From Lobulomyces angularis (taxonomy: Eukaryota; Chytridiomycota; Chytridiomycetes; Lobulomycetales; Lobulomycetaceae), in assembly GCA_027604685.1 (NCBI GenBank), contig JADHYX010000038.1, forward strand, positions 1 to 64,000: 64,000 bases of DNA. The letters are read 5' to 3'. Within the stretch, counting starts at the first letter, position 1. The number at the start of each line of letters is the position of its first letter. Positions 1 through 10,381 of the stretch are shown here, piece after piece. The notes beneath the pieces are model-generated. The model was not told where the DNA came from, ran no database searches, and saw nothing but the letters and a program-made list of their open reading frames with translations. The translations under genes were made by a program, and so were the position numbers.

Positions 1-1278
1 CAAATACAACATGTAATTGTTTAGTATCATGGTTTTATGAGTAGGGATAGTGGACTCTACTTGATCTATTCCACTTGCTTGTTTGAGACGTTCCCGTTTT
101 TTCTTTGTTGTCGACTCCCTGTTTCAACCATTAGTTGATTAGATGTATACCGAAACTTTACCCATTGTGCATCTTGACAATATAAAAGATCTCTTTTGTT
201 AGGATCAATATTACAATGTTTTTCTGCTGCTTTACACACTTCCAAGTTTTTTTCAAAGTACAAGGCTTTCATTTCTACTTGCATTCTCTCTTTTGACTTT
301 TTTTTTTCACTTATTCCATACTTTTTGTGGCTACTGGATGCTTGAGATATACAGAAATTGATGTTCCATCTGTAGTAATAGATCCTTCAAACGACATACT
401 ACTTGTAGATTGAAAAGCTTTGCTGTTCAAGTTAAAAACCTGTGACCACAATTCATATTTCATATCTACTTTCTCTTCAGCTTCTTTGCGTGTTAACTCG
501 AAAATGTGACTGTAAAGTATAACAGTATCAATCCTCACATGACTTTGATTAGATAGAATGACGTAATGGAACAGTGCTAAACTTTTTAAGCCCATGTTGT
601 TCATACAACAAAGACAAGCCACAGTATGTTGGGAAAAAAGAAAGAGGACCAGATTTGGAATGGGAGAGTTGCCTTCAGCATGTGGTACAAGCAATGACCA
701 TATTTCTTCCAATGATTCAGATTCCAACTCATTAAGGCATCTAGACTTTCCGAAATTTCATCCAACCATAAAATAGACTTCACAAATTTCTTTTGTTTTC
801 CTTGATATCCATGCCTAGGTTAATATATCGAAGCAACATCTTCAAAAAATGTTCTTGAACATTGATCTTGATACTGGTAATCATACTTGCTTTTAGATAG
901 TTAATGAATTGTTGTTCCTTTTGCAATACAGGGTGTTGAAATTCAGTGATCTCACAAAACTGTACAACATACGGTAAAAGCAACTCCTTCAATCTTAATT
1001 TTTCCTTCGATTGTAGTCTTTACGCTGTACCTTTGTTGAGTAAATACAACACAGCTTCAACGTGTTCCTCTGTAATAACAGGAAAAGGCGCCATTGAGAG
1101 AATGTAAAATTTAAGAAAATGAGAAGCAATGGTAAGCAAGTTGATGTATAGTCTGGATGTACTTTTGAAGACGTAGGTGGTGAGTGAAGTCACCAAGAAA
1201 AGATTTTTTAAGAGAAGTCTTGTTGCACGAATGTAGTATGTCAGGAGCTAGTTTAAGCTTTTTCTTTTGAGGTGGCAT
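1..1278 (-). pseudogene. Decayed Fanzor (TnpB-like RNA-guided nuclease) gene, relic A, cut by window start
   Basis: The reverse strand carries pieces of a Fanzor protein in order. An N-terminal segment (about 1000-1278) contains SHFLKFYIL. A helical segment lies at 780-992. A segment at 311-600 contains RIDTVIL and SKAFQSTSSMSFEG. A RuvC-I block near 180-210 reads IDPNKRDLLYC and is followed by FRYTSNQ and VETGSR. The pieces align in order with relic B at 57-59 kb (SHFLKFYIL against THFIKWYIL; NKRDLLYC in both). The coding path is broken: a stop near 1020, frame changes near 600-780, a TAA at 311-313 followed by a frame change in a T-run near 300, and a further stop at 66. The zinc ribbon and RuvC-III would lie beyond position 1. 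No terminal repeat was found at the right edge. Family assignment rests on the RuvC-I block and the homology to relic B. It cannot encode a working nuclease as it stands. Confidence 0.8.
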
Positions 1279-1742
1279 GATTTAAAAAGAAACAAAAGTT
1301 GTGGTTTGTTTTTATAATGGTGTTACAGGTAGGGTTTTTTTTGAATTTTAAAAACATTAGGAATAAATACCTCATTTTTCCAGATTATATTTATGTCAGT
1401 AGATCCTTGTTACTAAATAATTCTTCTAAATGCTTCCGGTCTATTAGTATAGTGGGAATAGTGAAATAGTAGTCGTCGCATATTACAAGCAGCCTAAAAA
1501 ATATCGCGATCAAACCAACTCTAAAAAATTGCTTCAAAAATAGTTAAAATTCGCTGGTTAAAAATTATCAAAATTTGCATGCTGCTTTTGCCCTGAATTT
1601 AAAGGGGGTACAAAGTTAAAAAAACTCAAATTTTTGAAATTTTTTTTAATTTTTTTTTTTTATGAAGTTTGCTTCTTTATAAATTAATAATTAAATATAT
1701 AAATATTGAAGATTGAGATAACCTTTCTATACTGCTATTCAA
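1279..1742. other. Intergenic, between Fanzor relic A and F-box gene
   Basis: AT-rich sequence that should hold the right end of relic A and the promoter of the F-box gene. No inverted repeat like that of relics B and C is visible, and I see no gene. Confidence 0.5.
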
Positions 1743-3302
1743 ATGTTTTCAACAGAGATTCAGGAAAAGTTGTATACTTATTTTATTAACTCATTTGAGT
1801 ATATGGTAAATGAAAGAACGTTTCCTTATGGCAAGTATGCCTTATTGGAAAATGGAATGGACCTTTATGTGAAACTTTTAAATTGTGATAATATTACTCT
1901 AACAGCTCTTCCTACTGCTACAATCACTTCCTGCAACCAGCAACCAAGAAGAATTACTCCATTAATTAAATCCATTCCTCAAGAAATTTTAAAACAAATA
2001 TTCAAAAAATTTAAGTCAAAAAAAGAAATCTCAAATTTAAATTTAGTTTCAAAACACTTTTTTAATTGTAGCGTTGATTCTTTATATAGAAATGTAGAAA
2101 TTAAAGGAACTAAAAGCTTATATTTGTTTACAAAATCAATGATAATAAATGAAAAGTATAGAAAAAATATTAATCCAAGATGGCATAATAATTCTGGAAT
2201 CTTAAACAATTTTACACTGAGTTTTTACTCTCAAAACGAAAGTGAATCAGTGTTAGCAATGTATATGATTCCATTTTTGGAAAATGTTCAAATATTAAGC
2301 TTTACCAATATTACAGTTACGTACTCGGATTTGTTCAAAATTTTTAGTGTTTGTAAAAACTTGACTTCTCTATCAACAATAAATTTAACTGGTGAAGTTG
2401 ATTTAAATAATGAAAGTAGTTTCGAAGTAATTAAAGAAGGTTTTTCCAGGTTAAAATTTGCAAAATTTTTAGACAAAAATAATGTAGAGGAGAATTATTA
2501 TTCACTTTTTGATGACGATGACCAAGAAGATGTCAGCAATAAAACACTTTCAACTTTATTAAAGCAATGTAAATTTAATTCCCTTGAAGCATTGACAATA
2601 ACATCTTACAGAAATGAATCTTCAATTTTAGATTCATTACTCGAAAATAAGGTTTCGAAAAATTTTTTAAACTTGAAAGAATTCAGTTTAGAAAGCGATC
2701 TTGAAATTTTTAACAAAAATCAGGCAGTAATTGAACTCTTGAAATGTGCAGTTAATTTGAAAAAATTAAACTTTAAGATCATGAAGAACACCAAAATGAA
2801 AACTTTATCGCATCTGGTGCCAGAATTAATTTGCCTAACTAAACTTAATTCGTTTGAAGTTACTTTTTCAAATATGGAGAATTTTGATAGTTTCAAAACA
2901 TTTTTCTCCAGTAAAGGAAATTATTTGAAATATTTGAAGATTACCATGGATTCACCTATTGATAAAGATATGTTGGAGTTTATCAAGCTAACCTGTAAAA
3001 ATCTTGAAGGGTTTTTTTATTTAACTGATTATCACGGTTATGTGAATGATGAATCCTGGAATCCTGCTAAACATCCAATACAAATAGTTACTGCTTTTGC
3101 AAGTGCATTTGGAAATTTAAAATATATTGGAAATGTGCAAGGTAAAAAAAAATTTAAATAAAATTTATAATATATTGAAAAATCTTTTTTGTGCCTTATT
3201 TTTTTAGGAGACGTTGATGACGCTTATCACAACGAACTTGAAAACATTTTTGTTAAAGATTTAAATTTAATTACAATTAGGTGCAAAGATTGGAAATTTT
3301 AG
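1743..3302 (+). CDS. F-box protein with leucine-rich C-terminal region
   Basis: Two exons joined across a short intron (3142-3207); the second exon adds about 30 residues and ends at 3302, giving about 495 aa. An F-box lies near residues 77-115, with IPQEILKQIF followed by LNLVSKHFF and SLYRNV, the usual Leu/Ile-Pro...Leu...Val-x-Lys pattern. The rest is rich in irregular leucine repeats (for example NLKKLNF, NLEGFFY), like the LRR halves of fungal F-box proteins. By family knowledge it would be the substrate-recognition part of an SCF ubiquitin ligase, binding Skp1 through the F-box. The target is unknown. The start is the first ATG of the open frame. Confidence 0.75.
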
Positions 3303-3471
3303 AATATAGATAGAAAAAATTAAAACAATATATGTGTTCTCAAGTCTAATTTATTTCATCTATAAAGAATAATAATTTAAAAAAATAATCATAGCTATTT
3401 GTAAAAAAATTAACAATTTAAATAAATATTATCAAAAAAAGTTATTAAGTATTTAAAAGAGGGAAAATATT

Positions 3472-6400
3472 TTATGCTTTACACTTTAATTTCAACCCAT
3501 CTATCTTTTTCATCATTTCCGCAGGTTTTGGCCCCAAACTAATTAATTCTGAGTCTTTTAATCCTCTTTTTATACCGGCAAGCTTTGCAAAGTTTGCCTC
3601 TCTTGCAGCCATGGAAACAGCATCACCAAAAGCACCAAATAGTCCTATCAAGCCAAATAAGAATGCAAATGGTGATCCTGAGGTTATCAAATCATAAACT
3701 GCCATACCAACATCAGTCAAAACACCCAGCACTCTTATACTATTAATGATTACAGTCATTATTGCACCTTCTGCTGCGACTGCTGCGGGACCAACAAATG
3801 GAATGAGCATTAAAAAAAAGTTAATAAAGCTCAAAATCATTTCTTTTCTTTGTTCCTCCTCTATTTTTTCTCCCAATTCACTAATTTTTTGCATAGATTC
3901 AACCGATTGACTTGCCATATAAACACCAACAACCGAGGCGTCAATTACATCTCCTAATGCCATCATATCAATTTCTGCTCTATCTAAACCAGTAAGCCCA
4001 TTTGTATAATTCTGCAACATAGGTTCTATGGCCGCTTTTGGATTTGGTACTTCGAATTTGGAATTCAATCCAGGTAAACCTTCCCAAACTACAAAACATT
4101 CTGGTCCAGGCTAAAATAAAAAATTTAATTAAATAAATTTGAATTTGAAAAAAAAAAAAAAATAAGTAAATGAATTTGAAAAAAAAAAAAAGAATTGCAC
4201 TATACCTTAGGAACCATCCAGCAGGAAGGTTGAGCTTTTACAGTTCTACTCGAAAACTGAATCCAGGTGGGTTGTACACCAACTTCTTTCAACATTGCAT
4301 CGTTAAAGCCATTAGCATCTCTAAGTTCATATTTGACAGGGATAATGTTCTCGAAAGCTGCATTTCCAATACCCGGAATGTATTTGGGGCAAGAACTTTT
4401 TGTCCATACTTTTCCTCCAACACAATCATTTCCAGGTGTACACTAAATCAAAGAAAATATGAAATAAGATCTAAGTTAAATTTTTTTTTTTTTACTTACA
4501 CCTCTTGGATCTCCCATCCAGCCTACATTTTTGCAACAAAATATAGTTCGGTGTTCCTGGCAATTAAAATATTTGTCGCCATTCGCCCCTACAAATCGGT
4601 CGATTTCTTTAGGAAGTGATTGCCACAAATAATGTTGGTAAATACCAAAGTTCCTGTCATATTTTCCATTTGCTACAATATCCTTATAACTGCCTAACGC
4701 TTTCTGTAAATCATTCGAAATGACTCCGACTATTAAACTATCCACACAAATTGGATCCATTCCTGTAATTTCATCCAATGAATTCACATTTGTTTTACAG
4801 TTTCTGGATTTCATGTTTGGATCCACAATGTCTAAATCATGATCTAAATCAATTGCCCATTCTACTGTTCCTCCTAAATTGTATCTAATTGCTTCTTGCC
4901 GTCTTTTTTCGTTGATGGTAGAATCAGTGTATGCAACCCAGTGATCGTTACCAAAAGTTAAAACCATAGAATCTGCTTCTTGATCATAATAACTGGATCT
5001 GACAGAACCTCCTTTAATAATGTTTTTTATTTCATTCATACTAAGATATCCACCTTCCTTTGTACATGGACCAGGATCGGCTTTTTGATATTGAAATGTA
5101 CACAATGGCGTACTGCAATTTGGATCTGATTGCTTAAATGACCGTCCATACAAACCAATTCCCAGTAACACTTTTGAACTTGGAACACCTGCTCTGACAA
5201 TCAAAGACAATGCGTCAACAGTTTCCGGCCAATTTACGTGTGACTTAAGAAAAGGGCCAGTCCACTTAATTGAGTAATCCTAAAAATTTTAATAAAGTAA
5301 ATTAGTCTTTAGCAATGAGAGCGATAAATTATTACCCATTGGCCATGAATGTCATAGGTCATATAAACAATGTAATCCAAATATGCAGACATTTCCGCTA
5401 TAGCAAACCCTCTAAGATACCATAACGAAGCAGGTGCCGCAATAGACAAGCTATATCTTGAGTTCATCGCAGCACGTAATTCTTTTACAAGCAACAAATA
5501 ATTTTGAGCGTCTGAATCCTTTCCACCTCTATCTGGTGCAGAAGGATATTCCCAATCTATATCGATACCATCTAAAACGAGAAATCTTTATAATGATGTT
5601 AAAATAAATAAAAAGTTACCTAAATTATAATTGGATAACAAAGTTAATACGGAAGAAATAAAAGTAGATCTATGACTAGTAACCATATCAGTAAATCTCG
5701 TTTGAGTCGGTGGATCATTAAAGGCCCAACCACCAAATGACAAAACTTTCTTTACTCCACTCAAATTGCAGAATTCTGTAAATATGTTCATTACTTTGGG
5801 GTCAATTTCAACCTGGAATAAAGAAGAGACACTTGCAAATGCAAAGTGAATATGAGTATATTTCGAGACAGGAATTTGAGAAACAGTCATAACTTCGCAA
5901 CCTCTACTAACAGTCCAAGATTCATAATACCCAATCCTATACTGGGGATGTGGTGCTGGAGAAGTTTTATCAAAAGGGTAACCCATCCCACAGTTGCTTT
6001 GACATCCTGTAAAGTTTGGTTTTTCGATGCAAAACTCTTCAGTGGTACCACAATACCCCCAAGTAGAACAGCATGCGTTTAAAGCGCACTTTACATTCCG
6101 TTCTCCTGTTAATTTATTTACAGAGGTAAGTCCACATTGAGCATTTGGATCGATTGGGGGCAAAGGCGGAGACCCACTTGATAAACATATATTCATTCCA
6201 GTTTGAATTTTAGCGCATCCAACCCAGTGAAAAGTATTTTTATTAAAAGTTTCAATATCAGCCACTGTCAAGCCATAGATTACTGCTAAACTCCAACATC
6301 CGTCATTTGCTTTAATATTGTAGGCAAAACAATTTCCGTTTGCATCAGGTTCTTTTATAAAATTTGGTAAATATTTAAAAAAAAAATTTTGGTAGATAAT

Positions 6401-7159
6401 TTACTTGGCCTTGGATCTGCCGGAGGATTTCCTGGTGACACACATATCTTTTGATCAAGGGCTAGCTTATCACACCCTTTCCAATTCCAATTATTTCTAT
6501 TATAACCTTCTAATTCTGCTTGACTTACTCCAATTTCATTTGCTATGGACCAACAGCCATCACCAGTTTTAATTTGATACACTATACAATTTCCATTTGC
6601 ATCAGGTTTTGGTTTGGGAAGGGTTCCTTGAGTACCTAAAAATTTATTGTCAATACTAACTTTGTAGTTACTTTAATTACAGCAGAGTTTTTTTCCTATT
6701 TGTAAATTGGAACAGGCACCATTATTAATTTGATTTAACGTGTCACTATCAATTCCATTAGCGCAGCGTTGGGCAACGGACCAGCATCCATCACCGGCAA
6801 CAACTTTTTGAAAGTTACAAGTTCCATCAGAGTTACCTGAAAAAAAAAAGTCGATGTCAAACACATGTTTACATGAGAATACCAGGAGGTATGGTGGGCC
6901 CAGGCAAGGAGCCTTCACTACAGCAGAGCTTCTGCCCGACTTGAAGATTGTTACATTTTCCAGGATTTAACTGCTCAAGCCTTTGCACTGTAATACCACA
7001 CCTCTGTGCTATTGCCCAACAACCTTACCAAGTAAAGGTATTAAAAATATCAACAAAAAAAAAAGTTTTCTTACCTTCTCCTGCTGACACAGTTTGAGTT
7101 GTGCATGCAGAATGTACTATGTATGATAGTGCAAGAGTTATCAAAAATTTCGGAATCAT
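3472..7159 (-). CDS. Secreted chitinase: four LysM, one chitin-binding type 1, GH18 domain
   Basis: A gene of about nine exons and about 1,080 aa, read from ATG 7159. A hydrophobic signal peptide (IPKFLITLALSYIVHSA) comes first. Four LysM-like modules follow, each starting GDGCW or a variant and closed by paired cysteines. Next is a chitin-binding type 1 (hevein-like) module with CCSTWGYCG. The GH18 barrel carries the catalytic DGIDIDWE (5549-5572), so the proton-donor Glu is present, and SFGGW upstream. The C-terminal quarter has a cysteine-rich part and then a strongly hydrophobic stretch (about 3640-3860). This architecture matches the large subgroup C fungal GH18 chitinases that bind and cut chitin in cell walls. 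Several short introns split the LysM region. The hydrophobic tail could anchor it or aid membrane contact; that is inference. Confidence 0.9.
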
Positions 7160-7456
7160 CTATTTAAAAAAATTCTAAAAATGTATCCTAATCTAGTCTT
7201 AATCTAAACTTTTTCTTTCGAAAACTATGTTTTATTTTTTTTGAAATTTGTGCAAAATTTACAAAATAAAAATTCAGTTTTTTTCTCCTTTTTACCAGTG
7301 TAACTGGAACTGTATTTAGTTTAATATACTCAAAAATTAGCATTATATTGATTAGTATTATATTATTAAAGAAAAATATCAAACTGTAATCAATCTATTT
7401 TCTAATTTTTCTAAAATCAAAAAAAAAAAAAAAAAACGACACATTCTATAATGGTC

Positions 7457-8149
7457 CTAAATGTCGGTTTGCAAACTATAGGCATTAAATGGAACCACCT
7501 TTGTATAACTGGTCTCAAAAGAAAAGACATTTGATGTTGGAATCACCTCAGTTGATACACTTGTAGTAGTATAAATAAAGAATTTGGAGGTATACTCACT
7601 TTTTATAGTAGTGGTAATGGGCCACAGAGTAGTTTTAACAGTAGTAGTTGTAAACGTTAAGGTTTTTGTTTCGGTGCCATTAAGTTTTGTCGTAGTTGGA
7701 AATATCGGGATTGTAATGGTAGTAGTAATATTTTTGGTACTTGTGAATTCTCCAACGTACGTAACAACAGTTTCTGAAGATAATGTTTGAAAAACAGTTC
7801 TTGTCATATCATACAACTCACTGGTGATTATGGTCGTTGGCACAATGGTAGGCTCAATACTGGTAAAAGTTTCTCTTGCAGTAAATTCGTTACTTCCCTT
7901 TTCATACAACTTGTTATTTTCTTTTAAATAAGTGTAGTATTTTGGAGTGATTTCTTGAAAGTTATACGATCCCATATATTGATAGTTTGTTAATGCATCA
8001 TTGCAGGTTGCATTAAACTTGATTGGGTCAGCAAAGCTCTCCAGCTGTGGACAAATGTTGTCATCAATTTGGGTAAAATTTCCAAACAGCAGATGAGCTA
8101 CGCAATATGCCTTATAGTACTTGCTATTGATAAGGAATCCACAATACAT
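7457..8149 (-). CDS. Thr-rich protein, probably secreted, function unknown
   Basis: A 230-aa open frame. The first 70 residues have spaced cysteines (CVAHLLFG, CPQLESF, CNDALTNY). The C-terminal two thirds is Thr/Ser-rich with runs such as TTTITIP and TFTTTTVKTT, typical of O-glycosylated cell-wall or secreted proteins. The annotated start does not give a convincing signal peptide. A further 5' exon within 8150-8324 is possible but I could not identify it. It is divergent from the secreted-protein gene at 8325, with a shared promoter region of about 175 bp. I do not recognise the family. Confidence 0.55.
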   Translation of the reverse strand: MYCGFLINSKYYKAYCVAHLLFGNFTQIDDNICPQLESFADPIKFNATCNDALTNYQYMGSYNFQEITPKYYTYLKENNKLYEKGSNEFTARETFTSIEPTIVPTTIITSELYDMTRTVFQTLSSETVVTYVGEFTSTKNITTTITIPIFPTTTKLNGTETKTLTFTTTTVKTTLWPITTTIKSEYTSKFFIYTTTSVSTEVIPTSNVFSFETSYTKVVPFNAYSLQTDI

Positions 8150-8324
8150 TGCTATTTTTTTTTTTTTTTCTTCCCCTTTTTAAAAAATTTCATAAATTTT
8201 ACATTTTCATTAATTTTCTACAAAAAGCTGCAATAAAGGAAACAATTTGAGTAATTAAGAGAGTAATACATAAATACTTTTTTCTTCTTTTCTCGAATCT
8301 AACATTGATTATTTCTTTAGAAGT

Positions 8325-9114
8325 ATGAATTTTAGACTTTTAGCTTTATTGCTTTTTACAAACTTAACTTATGCTTATGACTCTTATGGAATATCAGAAC
8401 GGTAACTTAATTCTAAGTTTGTTTCTAATTTTTTTTTTCAAAGAATTATGTTTTATTATGCACATTATTGTAGTCCAAATATAATTGCTAAAGACTTTAG
8501 GGGAAGTGGCATTTCATTGGCAGATTTTCAAAACTTCAATAACTACATTTCTGATTTGCCGACTCAACCTCCCACAGCTCAACAAGTTGCAAGGTTCAAT
8601 AACGCTGGTGACTTCGCAAATAGACGAATAGCAATTGAAGAATATGCAAACAGCTTAGTTAATGGTGAAACCAGAATTCCAGGAGGTCCAATTGTCGAAG
8701 GAAGAATTTGTACTATAGCTTCTGATGCGGAGAGATCTGTAACAGGTACAGCGAAGTATACTTCGTTACTCGAAAGTGTGGGACACAAGCTATACAGCAC
8801 TGGAGCGTTTTATGAAAAAGCCAATTTAGAATTCGCAGAGGGTATGTTAAAAAAACCAACCGAAATGCCTTAAAAGGTTTAAAGGTTACATGGAAAGTAC
8901 CAAGGCTGCTGGTAGAGGAAGACAGGCAGCCTTTATTGAAAAGAATAGAGCAAAAATTGATGCAGTCAAGGCGGCAAATGCATTTTCAGAGGGCAAAGCG
9001 ATAAAAACTGTATTGAATATGGAAGCTGGTCCACCTATTTACGAATCACACGCAAAAAACATTATGGCGCATAGTCAAAATGTTAATTCTGTCAAAGCAT
9101 GTCTTCTAAAATAG
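8325..9114 (+). CDS. Small secreted protein of unknown function
   Basis: Three exons: 8325-8401, 8444-8841 and 8885-9114, with introns of 42 and 43 nt. Frame continuity across both junctions is clean. The first exon encodes a signal peptide (NFRLLALLLFTNLTYA). The mature part of about 220 aa starts with FYYAHYCSPN, has few cysteines and is rich in Ala, Asn and charged residues. The middle pattern (YYAHYCSPN, GRICTIAS) faintly recalls secreted lipase-like proteins, but no G-x-S-x-G nucleophile elbow is seen, so I do not assign an enzyme. Confidence 0.65.
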
Positions 9115-9393
9115 TAACAAATTATAATTGTTTTCTTTTATTGCGATTTTGTTTGGAGTTTTTAACTTATTTAAAATATATAGATAATTAGAAGTTTGCA
9201 TTATATTCTGTCATTTTAAAAATTTAATGAAAAAAAATAAAATAAAATGAAATAACAAAAAATAAAAAAATTTAATAAAACAAAGAAAAATATTTAAGTG
9301 TTAATAAAGTGATTTGGTATTTGTAACACAAAGTACGAAGTACAAAAACCACAACCTACTTCCTTTTTTCTATATAAAGGAGCTAATTTTTAA

Positions 9394-10154
9394 ATGAAAT
9401 ATCTAGACCATAAACTTTTTGCAGAAAAAGCTGCCATTATCTTATCATACATTTATGATGAATCATTTCAATTGTTGGATCAACTATCCTCAAATTTGTT
9501 AAGGGAAAGATTTAAAATTTTGGGGGAGACATTTGAATCATTTCAACTTTTGCATTGGAATCATACACCAAACTTGGACTCAAAATGTTGCTACGAAATA
9601 ATGAATAGTTTAGAAAGGTGGAATTTTGATAGAAATTTTACAAACTACTTTAATGAGAATTGTAATAAAGAAATCAGATTAAAATACAAAGTTGTAGATT
9701 TTGAGGGAAAGTTTGGATATGTTCCGTTTGACTTATCTGATGCGGGTAAGGTTAGTTTGGTAACATTTTTGATTGTAGAAAGAAGCACAGACTTTGAGAT
9801 ATACTTCCATGACTTACAAATCATTAATTTGTTCGATTATGTAAATGGTTATTTCGATACTTTAGAACTTGCCTTAGAAAACTTTTTGAAGGTAATGTCA
9901 ATGTTTTAGACATTTTTCTTAAGTTGTATCAATATAAGGATTATGAACTGCAAAAAAAAGAAAATATGGAAAAATCAATTGATCCTTATTGGAAATCTTA
10001 CGACCTGGTAAGTAATAAAGTTGAAGGGTCGGCTATTATTAATGTTGAATTGTTAAATGATTAGGAAGAAAATGATGGTATAGAGAAAACTAACATGAGT
10101 AATAAAGTAATTGTAGAGGACGACGGGTCAGATTCGTACTGGGAGCAATATTAA
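9394..10154 (+). CDS. Unknown fungal protein with paired D-x-Y-W motifs near its C-terminus
   Basis: A long first exon from 9394 reaches about 9891. A 32-nt GT...AG intron restores the frame into LYQYKDYELQ. A second intron (about 10012-10063) leads to the last exon ending at 10154; the total is about 230 aa. Two short motifs, DPYWKSYD and DSYWEQY, close the last two exons. D-x-Y-W-x-x-Y tails occur in a conserved but uncharacterised group of fungal proteins. The 32-nt intron is unusually short even here; if it is not spliced, the protein ends at 9909. No enzymatic motif is visible. Confidence 0.6.
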
Positions 10155-10381
10155 AGATTCATTATGAAAGTAACATACTTGATTTAAAAATTATATAGAT
10201 TGCGGTTAGAGTAATTTTGGGCATAGATAGAAGTTTACTTATTTCTTAAAATAGTTTTTAACATGTGTGGCTTGTTGGCTGTGTCTTACAATTAATTAAA
10301 ATTAAATTTTTTTTTGTATTCAAATCCATATTATAATCTATATTTATTAAGGCCGTCTGTTGCTCAATTGCCCATTACAGC

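Noticed and set aside
3472..7159. Similarity of the chitinase layout to yeast killer-toxin alpha/beta subunits
   Set aside because: The layout is shared by ordinary subgroup C chitinases and no partner toxin gene is present, so it is annotated as a chitinase only.
7584..7790. 68-codon plus-strand frame rich in Val
   Set aside because: It is the antisense shadow of the Thr-rich protein gene on the minus strand.
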